Below, in pieces: positions 37,701 to 46,900 of a DNA stretch of 64,000 nt (position 1 is the stretch's first letter; every line of letters begins with the position of its first letter). The DNA is taken from NCBI RefSeq assembly GCF_004005945.1, contig NZ_SACS01000023.1, forward strand, positions 1 to 64,000. The letters run 5' to 3'. The position numbers and the translations under genes are program-made. Source of the DNA: Rheinheimera riviphila. GTDB taxonomy: Bacteria > Pseudomonadota > Gammaproteobacteria > Enterobacterales > Alteromonadaceae. Below the pieces are notes generated by a model. That model did not search any database. It was not told the DNA's origin and saw only the letters and a list, made by a program, of their open reading frames with translations.

Positions 37701-38756
37701 GCCGCCCGGGTCGCGGTGAAAATGATTGCCGAATTCTGCCAGCCCTGGTTATTGGCTGATCAATACGAAGTCACCCTCGGTGTCAGCATTGGCATCAGCG
37801 TGTACCCGCAACATGCCAACACCACCCTCAATTTACTGCAAGGCGCCGATGCCGCGCTGTACAAAGCCAAGGCCGCCGGTCGCAATACCTATACTTTTTT
37901 CTCCGATGAATTTACCCAGGGCGCGCGGGAACGGCTGACCATGGAAGCGAATTTGCGCAAAGCGCTGCGACTTGGCCAGCTGCGGGTGTTTTATCAGCCG
38001 CAAGTGGAAATCAACAGTGGCCGGATCATTGGCGCCGAAGCGTTGGTGCGCTGGTTTGACCCGGAACAGGGCATGATTTCACCAGCGCGCTTTATTCCGG
38101 TGGCGGAAGCTTGTGGCCTGATCAACGACATCGGCCACTTTGTGCTGCAGGAAACCTGTCGTCAGGGTCAACAATGGCTGGCACAAGGTCTGCCCAAATT
38201 AACGCTGGCGGTGAATGTGTCGCCCATTCAGTTTAAACGGTTTGATATGCATGCACTGGTGACCGAAACCCTTGCTGAAACCGGCTTTCCGCCGCATTCG
38301 TTGGAGCTGGAACTGACCGAAAGTGCCTTGATGGAAAACGAAGAAGCGGTCATTGCCACGCTGAATCAGCTGCGTAGTCTCGGGATCCGGCTGGCGATTG
38401 ACGATTTTGGCACGGGCTATTCGTCTTTAGCTTACCTGAAGCGCTTTCCGCTTGATGTTTTGAAAATTGATAAAAAGTTTATCGACGACATTCCGGGCAG
38501 CAATGACGATATGGAAATTGCCATTGCCATTATCGGCATCGCCCATACCCTGGGCTTTAAAGTACTGGCGGAAGGCGTGGAAACGGCCACCCAGCTGGAG
38601 TTCTTGCGCGAGCAACACTGCGACCATTATCAGGGTTACTACTGCAGCCCGCCGGTGCCCGCCGAAAAATTCGAATTGCTGCTGCAACAACAGCTACCGC
38701 AGCCTATCCATCTCGCACCATCGCCGCTGGCGACGATTCCAACACAACAAGCCTAA
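34767..38756 (+). CDS. Membrane-bound multi-PAS/GAF GGDEF-EAL protein
   Basis: 1329 residues from the ATG at 34767 (AAGGA five bases upstream); the 20-codon extension lacks a signal. Two membrane helices (~17-36 and ~58-77), then five PAS domains and one GAF domain: PAS (~95-215), PAS (~220-340), GAF (~365-515), PAS (~520-640), PAS (~645-770), PAS (~775-895). GGDEF (~900-1065) has [13 protein letters not shown] with an RNVD inhibitory site; EAL (~1070-1320) keeps GAEALVRW, DDFGTGYSSL, LKIDKKF and AEGVET. Both c-di-GMP catalytic sites look intact. The end overlaps the convergent carboxypeptidase by 63 bases. Confidence 0.93.
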   Translation: MTMAEEGTADSTKSSSTDLHSLLAAVLFAVLACCWLTEFDLYLTSQLMPAEQAQQLHLYNGWVLLGVSLWLMSWFYLQRRDYQQQAMVAHQRFDSTFGQSAVGMAHVSIEGQFLRVNQRFSQMLQYDADALIGRSFHDVTHPDDLADDLLKVEALSQGNIEHYDMEKRYRRRDGSYFWANLSVSMQQETTTEPAYFIAVIEDIDAKKQATLAQESSVAQVKLLLDATGDAIIGIAANTDITFVNQAALQQLGYTSISQVLGLPMLTLIAKQKTALAAWRDIAALIEKPAPLQGETDLLVDRHGDMLPCAYRVMPVPRSDNGTVLVLCFQNIRERRQQLLKQHAQTHLLHRLLDNAPVEELLTELVNFVEQQLPSLKCSILLADLPKQQLRVAAGPSLPDEYNQLVDGLPIRYGNGSCGTAAATGKPVIVSNVSTDLLWQDFQALIQPFDWLQACWSTPFFSSQKTLLGTFAIYSAQAREPNPEEQDLIQFTISLAAFLVERSDAKARFDLLSKAVEQSPIAIIICDAAAKISYVNHQFDRLTGLQADTIIGQQLTSIYPAELQPVIAEAMLQVITGMDLAQGQLEVVRTDGQVYWQKYCLRAIVTQKQQSHLLLEIEDITVQKRAEQQWMESELRFRTLLDNTPEISVQGYEADGTTFYWNKASEKVYGYSKEEAIGSNLLDLIIPDFMREGVRQAITSMAETGTTIPSEELLLKRKDGTLVPVYSGHAVVKLKDRPAQIFCMDLDLTERKKQDEALRLSSAVFNSSREGIIITDTERRIISINPAMAQLFGYSEAELIGQTPSILRSGRHSPEFYQQMWNMLEQQHYWQGEVVNRRKDGETLPLQLSISAVFDEQQRVSHYAAIFTDLSQIRATEAEMAFLSEHDELTHLPNRHLFLQLVEQALKIARRDSTGCAVLVLDLDHFKDVNDSYGQLLGDELLLQVSRKLKQLCRNVDVLARLGGDEFAILVTPLQSPEDAARVAVKMIAEFCQPWLLADQYEVTLGVSIGISVYPQHANTTLNLLQGADAALYKAKAAGRNTYTFFSDEFTQGARERLTMEANLRKALRLGQLRVFYQPQVEINSGRIIGAEALVRWFDPEQGMISPARFIPVAEACGLINDIGHFVLQETCRQGQQWLAQGLPKLTLAVNVSPIQFKRFDMHALVTETLAETGFPPHSLELELTESALMENEEAVIATLNQLRSLGIRLAIDDFGTGYSSLAYLKRFPLDVLKIDKKFIDDIPGSNDDMEIAIAIIGIAHTLGFKVLAEGVETATQLEFLREQHCDHYQGYYCSPPVPAEKFELLLQQQLPQPIHLAPSPLATIPTQQA

Positions 38757-41000
38757 ACTCAGACTCAACACCCAAGGCCAGCTGCCGCCCGATGATTTTT
38801 CAGCGGTGACTGCAGGTGGCGGCGGGGGTGGCGCGGTGACTGTCAACGTCTGGCTGCTGCTGGCCTGTTGTCCGGCGGCGTCCTGCACGGTTAACGTCAC
38901 CGGATAACTGCCAGCGCCGCTAAAAGTAAAACGTAGTGGATTACCACTAGCGACCGCGCTGCCCAGTTGCCAGTTATATTGAGTGATAGCGCCATTACCG
39001 CTGCTGGCACTGGCGGTGAGGTCACAAACTAAGTTGCTACAACTGCTGCTAAAACTGACCTGGGGTTCGGAAAATACCGTCACGGTCTTGGTCACCAGCC
39101 GCGGCTGCCCTAAACTGACGGTACTTAGGCTCACCGGATAACTTCCGGCAGCGCTAAACACAAATTGCGTCGCACTCGCCTGACTGCTTTGTCCTGCACC
39201 AAACTGCCAGCTAAATGCGAGGTTGCTGCCCGTTGCGACCTGGCTGAGGTTTTGGAAAGTACAACGTAAAAACTGGCACTGCACACTAAAATCCAATGAA
39301 ATCAGCGGATCTTCCTGCGCGGGAGTCACTTCGACGTAACTTGCGTATACCGGGCCAGCCTGCCCGGAAGCGTCAGTTCCCCGCAGATAAAGCCGGTGTT
39401 TGCCAAGCGGCAAGCCGCTTAAAGTGCCGCTGATAAGCTCCACAGCACTATCAAAAGCACCATCCTTGGCACTTAACACGACATCAGCAGCCACGGCGCC
39501 AGTTGGGAATTGATTGATAAAAAGCTCAGCTTTAGTGATGGGCTGGTTTGGTTCAACGCCATTTTGCTGATTGGTTTGACGGTCCGTCAGGGTAAATTGC
39601 AGGGTTAAACTTTGATCCTGCCGCACTTTGCCATCAACGGTATTCAGCGTTAGCGCCTGCACTTCCGGCCCGGCAGGCAGTAAATAAGGCGCTGCCGAGA
39701 CGCGTGCGGCGTACCACAAGGCTTTTAAATTGTCAGGCAAAATCTGGTTCTGATAAACCGCACAGGATTGAAAAAACGCTGTGCCAATTTCAAAGGTGTA
39801 AGCAGCGACACCGAGTTCACCATAACTAACGCCATCGGTGGTACCGTCAGTTGGATACAAACCTACCGCTTGCGTTGGCAGATAATCATTAAACCAAGCG
39901 AGCTTTCGACCCAACGTTTGCAATGCCGCACCGTTGGGTGCCGGGGTGGCGTTTTCACCCCAGGGCCATAACACCAGCTCGCTGAAACTATGAATATCCA
40001 GATGAATACCCGGCGTCGTTGCTGGCGCAGCATCGGTGCGCAGCGGACCCCGGTTATCTTGAAACACCGCACGCGCATATTGTTGCAAGGCTTGCGTTTC
40101 CGGTTCAGAGCCGGCACTGACTCCACGATAGGTTAAGTCACAGCTATCGCCGCTGCTGCCACCGGGTACGCTGTTCCAACCAAAACTAAAATTACGATTT
40201 AAATCAACACCATAATTACCGGCACTGCAGCTGAGATCATTGATGTTTTTGCGCCACAACAAGCCGCCTTCCGCGATTTTCCGCCCCTCAGGGTTGCTCT
40301 GTAGCAGCAGGTGAATTTCCTGCCGCTCCAATATCCAATCGGCATCAGCGTTGGTGCCAATCCCTTGCAGCACCGATTTGGCAAAGGCCAGCATCAAAGG
40401 CGCGGTGGCGTATTCGCGGGCGTGAATGGCGCTGTTGATCAGCAGCACCGGCTTGTTTGGCATACCATTATTTTTGCCAAGTTTCAGCACATACAAGTCG
40501 TAACCGGGGCGGCCGTTGCTTTTTGCCCAGGCAGGTCCGATAGGTTGCCAGCTGGCATAGTCCGGATAATCCCGCACCAATTGTTCAGCAATGGCATAAC
40601 TTTCTTCGACGGTTTCGTAACAAGGAAAACCGCTGATCCCGGCTTGGGCTTGGTTTGCTTCACTCCTTTCACTAGGGTTGTGCAATTGACTGAAGGCTGC
40701 AGCTTGCGCGGTTTGCCACTGTGTGGCGGACTCCATACTGATAACGAACGGCGCCAGTTGCGACTTTGCCTTGCTATCGAGCTGTAAAATAAGAACTTTG
40801 TCTTTCCAATGCCCGGCAAGCAACCGATCGTGATGACTGATAGCGGCTGCCCGCGCCAATTCTGCGGTCGCAAACCGCACTTCGGTTGCCTGTTGTAGTT
40901 GTTGTTGCTGAAAATCCTGCAGACGCGGATCATCCGGGAATGGCGCCACATAAAGCGGATAGCCAATCAGCAAACTCGTTAACCAAGACAATTTATACAT
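38694..41000 (-). CDS. Secreted M14 zinc carboxypeptidase with PKD domains and GlyGly-CTERM-like tail
   Basis: 768 residues. Short signal peptide, then an M14 catalytic domain: zinc ligands His193 and Glu196 in INSAIHAREYATAP, third His in IHLDIHSFSELVLWPWG, and the catalytic Glu in AYTFEIGTAFF. A beta domain follows, then two PKD repeats (SLDFSVQCQF..., VSFSSSC...). The C-terminus SSGGSWPWVLSLSLGLLCWN followed by an RRQRR cluster is a GlyGly-CTERM sorting tail. Extracellular peptide degradation is likely. GGAG precedes the ATG. The last 63 bases overlap the convergent GGDEF-EAL gene. Confidence 0.88.
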   Translation of the reverse strand: MYKLSWLTSLLIGYPLYVAPFPDDPRLQDFQQQQLQQATEVRFATAELARAAAISHHDRLLAGHWKDKVLILQLDSKAKSQLAPFVISMESATQWQTAQAAAFSQLHNPSERSEANQAQAGISGFPCYETVEESYAIAEQLVRDYPDYASWQPIGPAWAKSNGRPGYDLYVLKLGKNNGMPNKPVLLINSAIHAREYATAPLMLAFAKSVLQGIGTNADADWILERQEIHLLLQSNPEGRKIAEGGLLWRKNINDLSCSAGNYGVDLNRNFSFGWNSVPGGSSGDSCDLTYRGVSAGSEPETQALQQYARAVFQDNRGPLRTDAAPATTPGIHLDIHSFSELVLWPWGENATPAPNGAALQTLGRKLAWFNDYLPTQAVGLYPTDGTTDGVSYGELGVAAYTFEIGTAFFQSCAVYQNQILPDNLKALWYAARVSAAPYLLPAGPEVQALTLNTVDGKVRQDQSLTLQFTLTDRQTNQQNGVEPNQPITKAELFINQFPTGAVAADVVLSAKDGAFDSAVELISGTLSGLPLGKHRLYLRGTDASGQAGPVYASYVEVTPAQEDPLISLDFSVQCQFLRCTFQNLSQVATGSNLAFSWQFGAGQSSQASATQFVFSAAGSYPVSLSTVSLGQPRLVTKTVTVFSEPQVSFSSSCSNLVCDLTASASSGNGAITQYNWQLGSAVASGNPLRFTFSGAGSYPVTLTVQDAAGQQASSSQTLTVTAPPPPPPAVTAEKSSGGSWPWVLSLSLGLLCWNRRQRRWCEMDRLR

Positions 41001-41215
41001 AACCGGCTCCTACGGATGAGTTGTTGCGGCCTAAACCTTGGCTGAAGAACGAAAACGCGCTTTGCATGATTTTATTGCCGGGACAGTGGTGGACCTAACC
41101 ATGCTGACAGGCGCCAAGTCGCCGGATGACGATGCTTGGGTCGTCGCGAGCTAAAATTTGTTCCAATCGTCGACTGCGGATAGATTTTTTTCAGAGCGAC
41201 CCGCGACAATGCAGT

Positions 41216-41653
41216 TCAGCTTCGGGATATTGCAGTCGTGGGCCTAAGCCGAAAACCCAGCCACACCGCCAGCCAGGCCATTGGCAGATAAGCTAGTAAT
41301 AAATCCAGGGCCATAAACCAAGCCGGCGCTGGGATCATAAAACAGGCTGCCAGTCCGCCGCAGAAGTAAAAAGCGCCGATGCCAAACGCCAGCTGTTTAT
41401 GGTGCGATACCGCCAGCAGATAAGCCACTAGCGCCCCCGCAAAGGTGCCCAGCGCATGGGCTAAAAACGGCATGATAAAATGCTGCGGTTGAAATAAATG
41501 GATGGATTGCTGCAGGCTTTCGGCATTGCTGACATCAACCCCTGTCGGCGGTGGGATCAGTATTGGACTTAAAGTGATCAGCGCCATATTGACGCAACCA
41601 CCGATGATAATACCAACCACGACTGCAAAGATTTGACGGACGAGCTTTGGCAT
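41216..41653 (-). CDS. Unknown four-helix membrane protein
   Basis: 145 residues from the ATG at 41653, preceded by AAGGAATT; the 25-codon upstream extension is rejected. Four membrane helices, starting with FAVVVGIIIGGCVNMALITL. The pattern resembles small uncharacterised inner-membrane proteins. The 117-residue gene lies 75 bp upstream on the same strand. No function can be assigned. Confidence 0.65.
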   Translation of the reverse strand: MPKLVRQIFAVVVGIIIGGCVNMALITLSPILIPPPTGVDVSNAESLQQSIHLFQPQHFIMPFLAHALGTFAGALVAYLLAVSHHKQLAFGIGAFYFCGGLAACFMIPAPAWFMALDLLLAYLPMAWLAVWLGFRLRPTTAISRS

Positions 41654-41728
41654 TATGCAATTCCTTAGAGTGAATACTGGAAAAAGTATATACCCAAAAT
41701 CATTGAAAATTCGGGTATAGCGGGTCAA

Positions 41729-42082
41729 TCACTCACCATACAGGATCTGCTGCCGCTCCTGCTCAGTCAGAATGCCAACAAAGGGCGTGCGACGGCGATA
41801 TTTGCAGATGCGTGGTTCCAGACTGAGCACGCCTTCGCTGAACTGTTGGTGCCGGTGCACCTCCAGCAACAAACAACTCCAGTACAAGTATTCACCATGC
41901 CGGACTTGCCCGGCAGCTAATCGCTGTTCCAGACATTGCTGAACCTGGGCACACAAGCTCGGATCCTGCGCAATTTTCTCGACAATTTTCTGGTGCAAAC
42001 GCCAGATTTGTAAATCCTGCACCTGTTGTGACTGGCCTCTGGGCTTGGAATGCAGACGGTTTTTGGGAGTTGTGTACGTCAT
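41729..42082 (-). CDS. Unknown 117-residue soluble protein
   Basis: Basic N-terminus, central helical part (VQDLQIWRLHQKIVEKIAQD) and a C-terminal RICKYRRRTPFVGILTEQER. No signal peptide or recognised domain. The pattern suggests a small regulatory or nucleic-acid-binding protein, but that is guesswork. It lies 105 bp downstream of the response regulator on the same strand. Confidence 0.55.
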   Translation of the reverse strand: MTYTTPKNRLHSKPRGQSQQVQDLQIWRLHQKIVEKIAQDPSLCAQVQQCLEQRLAAGQVRHGEYLYWSCLLLEVHRHQQFSEGVLSLEPRICKYRRRTPFVGILTEQERQQILYGE

Positions 42083-42187
42083 CGCTGGCTTGAGTTGAAA
42101 TTTAAGTCGGAATTGAATGATGTGACATACGCGAGATCAGCACAAATCGCCCAAATCTTGTTAGCGCTGATTTCATTCCCAAAAACC

Positions 42188-42784
42188 CTACAACCACCCC
42201 TTCTGCTGCGCAATCCGCGCTGCGTCAATCCGATTGGCAGCATTGAGTTTGGCCATGGCTTCGGATAAATAATTACGCACTGTGCCTTCGGCGATAAATA
42301 AAATACCGGCGATTTCAGCGGTAGATTTGCCCTCTCCGGCCAGACGCAAGGCGCGGCGTTCTTTGTCGTTCAGTGGATCGGTTTCGCCCAGCGCCAATAA
42401 CGCCAGTTCGCTGTCGATCACACGTTTGCCGGCCATCACTTTATCCAGCGCCGACAGTAAATCGCTGACCGGCGCGTCTTTCAGTAAAAAACCGCTGACG
42501 CCACAATCGAGTGCACGTTTGATATAACCACTGCGGCCAAAGGTGGTGATCACCACCACTTTGGTCGGGCTTTTTTGCTGCTGTAACCAGGCGGCCAGTT
42601 CCAATCCGCTGCGACCGGGCATTTCAATATCGGTCAGCAATAAATCAAAGCTGTCGGTTTTTAATAGTTTCAGCGCGGCATCGCCATCGGCGGCTTCAAT
42701 AATCTGATGGGGGCTGCTTAACGTAATTAACGATGCCAGTGCGCCGCGCACCATCGCCTGATCTTCAGCCAGTAAAATTCGCAT
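42188..42784 (-). CDS. NarL/DesR-family response regulator
   Basis: 198 residues. Receiver domain with acidic pocket E7-D8, phosphoacceptor Asp52 in LLLTDIEMPG and conserved Lys in GFLLKDAPV. C-terminal LuxR-type helix-turn-helix (EGKSTAEIAGILFIAEGTVR). One-base overlap with the upstream histidine kinase shows an operon pair. Confidence 0.93.
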   Translation of the reverse strand: MRILLAEDQAMVRGALASLITLSSPHQIIEAADGDAALKLLKTDSFDLLLTDIEMPGRSGLELAAWLQQQKSPTKVVVITTFGRSGYIKRALDCGVSGFLLKDAPVSDLLSALDKVMAGKRVIDSELALLALGETDPLNDKERRALRLAGEGKSTAEIAGILFIAEGTVRNYLSEAMAKLNAANRIDAARIAQQKGWL

Positions 42785-43851
42785 TATGCTTTTCCTTTAG
42801 GCAACCAAATCTGCAACTGACAGCCTTGGTCTAGCTTGTACTCAAGTCTTGCCTGCAGTGCATCCAGCCGTTCGCGCACGCCGGTCAGGCCATTGCCAAA
42901 ACCCAGTTGCTGCACAACGCCATTGTCAGTGATCTGGCAATTCCAACCCACGGCATCTTCGCTAAAGGTGATGCTACAGCTGTCGCCTTTGCTGTGCCGC
43001 AAAATATTGGTGACAAGTTCTGTCAGCACCAAAATGAGTGCCGATTCTTCCCGTACAGCGAGTTTGGGCACTTCGCCGCTAAGCTGCACCGCAAAACCAT
43101 GTTCGCGTAAACGCTGCGCCAACCCCGACACTTCGGCTAACAAACCTTTATGTTTGTAACCTGAAACGGTCTGCCGTACTTGTGATAACGAATCACGGGC
43201 GATTTGCGCCAGTTCGGTCAGATGTTGCTGTGCCTGTTCCGGCCGCTGCGCTTTGAGCAGCGCATTGGCGAGATCCGCTTTGAGGATAATCGACGATAAA
43301 CTGTGGCCCATAATATCGTGTAAATCGCGGGCAATCCGTTCCCGCTCGACCATTTGCGCCAGTTGGGTGATTTCTTCCTGACTTTGCTGCTTTTGCCGGA
43401 TATTGACCTGACGCAACCGTTCCAGATAGCCAAACAGCGTGATGCCCAGCAACAGAACCGAGCCATAGGCTAGAAAATAGGGTCCATCAAACTGCAGCCA
43501 GTATTGTAACAACGCCAGTAATGCGAGTACCGAACCAACGGCAATTGCGGCCATCGCCGGCCGGTAACTGAACCCGATAAAAAAACCGCAATAAGCAAAC
43601 ATCGCAATTGAGCCAGGATTCCAGGGTGTCACCGCTGTGGCGATCAGCACCATTGCCAGCACCGGTCGCCACATTTGCGGCGATGGCGTGTAATAACCCC
43701 AATAATAACAACCAATAAACAGCGCCATCGCCAGCAACATCAGGCCGATTTGCGCTGTGCTGTAGTTGCCATAAAACAGCGGCAATAGGAAAAAAACCAG
43801 ATTGATCAGATAGACCCAGGCCCAGCGCCGTTCAAGTTTGATGTGATCCAT
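42784..43851 (-). CDS. DesK-family sensor histidine kinase
   Basis: 355 residues. Four to five membrane helices (residues ~12-145) without a periplasmic domain, as in DesK-type membrane-state sensors. A coiled-coil linker leads to the HisKA_3 H-box (ERIARDLHDIMGHSLSSI, His178). The ATPase has TELVTNILRHSKG and GFGNGLTGVRERLDAL. The stimulus is unknown; membrane fluidity or cell-envelope stress is usual for the family. No ABC transporter or desaturase gene is adjacent. Confidence 0.9.
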   Translation of the reverse strand: MDHIKLERRWAWVYLINLVFFLLPLFYGNYSTAQIGLMLLAMALFIGCYYWGYYTPSPQMWRPVLAMVLIATAVTPWNPGSIAMFAYCGFFIGFSYRPAMAAIAVGSVLALLALLQYWLQFDGPYFLAYGSVLLLGITLFGYLERLRQVNIRQKQQSQEEITQLAQMVERERIARDLHDIMGHSLSSIILKADLANALLKAQRPEQAQQHLTELAQIARDSLSQVRQTVSGYKHKGLLAEVSGLAQRLREHGFAVQLSGEVPKLAVREESALILVLTELVTNILRHSKGDSCSITFSEDAVGWNCQITDNGVVQQLGFGNGLTGVRERLDALQARLEYKLDQGCQLQIWLPKGKA

Positions 43852-43949
43852 AGCTCGCCTCTGCGAAATTGTTCGAAAGCTCGAAATTGACTACCGCAGC
43901 TTAATTTCAAAGCAGCGCCTCGACCAGCCTGCACTGTCAGCAAAAAAGC

Positions 43950-43963
43950 ATGACAAATGTCAT
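43950..43963. promoter_or_regulatory. Palindrome ATGACAAATGTCAT upstream of the two-component operon
   Basis: A perfect 14-bp palindrome (ATGACA-AA-TGTCAT) about 100 bp upstream of the kinase start and 14 bp past the sbcC stop. Similar palindromes serve as operators for NarL/DesR-type regulators, so autoregulation is plausible. Confidence 0.4.
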
Positions 43964-43976
43964 CTTTGTCCGCGCC

Positions 43977-46900
43977 TTAAAACTGTGGCAATACCAGCTG
44001 ACTCCAGCCCGATCCCGCTTGTTTTTGCACTTTAATCTGCACAGGAATACGTTCTTTCAGCGCTTCAACATGGCTGATAATCCCAATCATCTTGCCGCTG
44101 CTTTGCAGTGAATCGAGCGCCGCCAACGCTGTTTCCAGTGTGTCCGGGTCCAGGGTGCCAAAACCTTCATCCAGGAACAACGAGTCGATGCGGGTTTTAT
44201 GGCTGACTAAATCGGAGAGCGCCAACGCGAGCGCCAGACTGACCAGAAAACTCTCACCACCAGACAAAGTTTTGGTATCGCGAACCGCATCGGCCTGCCA
44301 GCTGTCGAGCACCCAGAGTTCTAATTCGCTGTCGGCTTTGCGCGCCAGCTGATAACGGCTGTGCAGTTTATCGAGTTGCCGGTTGGCCAGCACTATCAGT
44401 TGTTGCAGCGTCAGCCCTTGGGCAAACCGGCGGTATTTATCACCATTGGCCGAGCCAATCAGCGTATTGAGTTTTTGCCAATCCTGATACAGCGCTTGTT
44501 GATCTTGCAACTGCTGATAAAGCCCGGCTTGCGTGCTCGCCAATTCCTGCTGTTGCTTCAGTTGCTGCCGGATTTGCCCGAGCTGCTCACTCAGCTGTTG
44601 CAGCTGTTGCTGAATATCGGCACGTTGTTGTTCCAGCACGTTTTTAGCGGGCCATTCTTCGGCTGTTTCCGCCAACGCCGTTTTGCGACTGGCAAGTTCC
44701 AACAGTTGCTGTTCAGCCTGTTGTAGCAAGGCTTGTGCAGCAGTCTGTGCGTCCTGCAATTGTTGTTTTTGTTGCTGTAATTGCTGCAGTTGTTGTTCGG
44801 TCAAAATGGCGGTAATAAAAGCCACGTCGCTGGCAAATGGACTGGCTTTCAGCGCTTGTTGCCATTGTTGTTGGAGTTGTTCCAGCGCGCTGGACTGTTG
44901 TTGCTGACGCTGTTGCAGGCTTTGTTGTTCGCCCTGCAAAGTGGCTAGTTGCTGCTGTTGCTGTTGCCAGTCACTGCTGTGCGTTGCGAGCTGTTGCGCC
45001 AACATTGCCACATCGTCTGGCAACGCGGCTTGCACTGCAACTGTTGGTGCGGCCATCGCCAGCTGCGACTGCCACTGCTGTAATTCATGCGCGGCCTGCT
45101 GGGCTTGCGGATTCAATTGTTGCAGCTTTTGGGCGAACAACGTCAGCTGCTGCTCTTGCTGTTGCCACTGCTGTAACTGTTGTTGTCGCTGTTGTAGCTG
45201 CTTCGTCAGCGCATTGAGATCAGCGATTGTCGGATCAGTTGCCAGAGCCGGATCACGAAGCTGTTGCTGTAGCACACTGCACTGGCGCTGCATGTCTTGT
45301 TGCAACTCCGTTAGCTGCTGCTGCAAAGCTTGCTGATCTTTTTGCCACTGCTGATATTGCTGCCGTTCCAGTGCCAATTCCTGCGCCAATTGTTGGAGCT
45401 GGGTCTGTGCTAATTGAAGCTGTTGCTGGGATTCCAGTAACGCTTGTTGTTGCTGCTGAAACAGCGCCACTTGCTGCTGAACGACGCTCAGCTGGTGTTG
45501 TAACTGTGCCAATAATTGTTGCAGCTGGCTGTCATCCTGCTGCTGAAACGCCAACGTCGCAGCAAGGCGAAGTTCTGCTGACAAAGGCGCGCCGTCCAAC
45601 TGCGTCTGCAACTGGAATAGCTGTTGCGACAGTTCGGCCAACTGCGCCTGAGCTCCACTTTGCTGAGTTTGCAGACGGGCGATTTGTTGTTGTAACTGTT
45701 CGCCTTGCAGCCGCAATGCATCTTGCTGCTGTTTCGCCAGCAGCAGTGCTTGCTCGGCTTCGCTTGGGTCCAGTGTTTGGTAATGTTCAATCGCCGGATG
45801 TTCAGTGCTACCGCACAGCGGACAGGCATCGCCTGGCTGCAAAGTTGCCCGCAGCGCCGTCAACTCGGTGATTTTTTGCTGCTGGCGCAGGATCAGTTCT
45901 TTGTCTTTGACCTTGTCGGTTTGTTCTTTGTAGAGCTGCCGTAACTGCAACAGTTGCTGCTGCAATTGCTGCTCTGTTAATTGCTGTTGCTGACTATCTT
46001 GCTGCAACTGCTGTTGTTTGCTGTGCTGTTGCCAGAGCTGGCGTGCGATGCGAATAAAATCGCTCAGCGCGTGCTGATCTTGCTGCATTAAAACCAGTTG
46101 CTGCTGCAGGAGCGGAGCATCTAATTGTTGCTGACTTTGCTGCAACTGCGTAAGTTTTTGTCCGGCTTGCTGCTGAGCGCTTTGTAGTTGTTGTTCATGC
46201 AGTTTTTTCTGCTGGCCGCTGCCAAGTTGTTGCTGCAGTTGCGCACTGAGGCCGACGACCTGCGTTGCCAGTTTTTCCGCTTGCTGCTGTTGTTGTTGCA
46301 GTTGCTGTAATTGTGGCCGGCAGGCAGCAAGTATTTCCGCGAGCTCTGCAGCTGAGCTGCGCCGGGCTACTTGCTGTTGTAACTGCTGATGTTGCTGCTG
46401 CAGCTGCTGCTGTTGCGCTGTGAAGACCGCCAATCGCTGTTGCTGCAGTTGCCAAATCTGCTGACTGCTGTGCTGCGCCGCCTGGCTTAATGGGGCGAAT
46501 TTCTGCTGCCATAGTTGCTGTTGCTGCGCTAAATCATCGCGTTGCTGGCGCGCGTCCACCAATTGCTGATACAGCGGCTGCAGTTTTTGCACCTGCGGAT
46601 AACTGTCGAGTTTCGCCAAACCTACCTTGGCCTGATCCAGCGCCTGCTCAGCTTGTTGTAACTGCTGTTTTGCCTGTTGTTGTTGGGCTGTGGCTGCTTC
46701 AAACTGCGTCCACCAGTCCAGTTTTGGTTGCAGTTGTTGCTGCTTATTGAGTTGCAGTTGCTGGGCGGCCAGCAATTGTTGTTCGGTGCTGCCAAGTTCA
46801 GCCAGTTGCTCGGCGCTTAATAGCTGCAAACCGCTTAATTTCGCCTGGGTAATTTGTTGTTGTTGCTCCAGCTCACGACAATTCTGAAATACCTGCATCG

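Noticed and set aside
44683-46887. Several plus-strand Cys-, Ala- or Val-rich frames opposite sbcC
   Set aside because: They are by-products of the CAG/CAA repeats, which read as stop-free TTG/CTG/TGC runs on the other strand.
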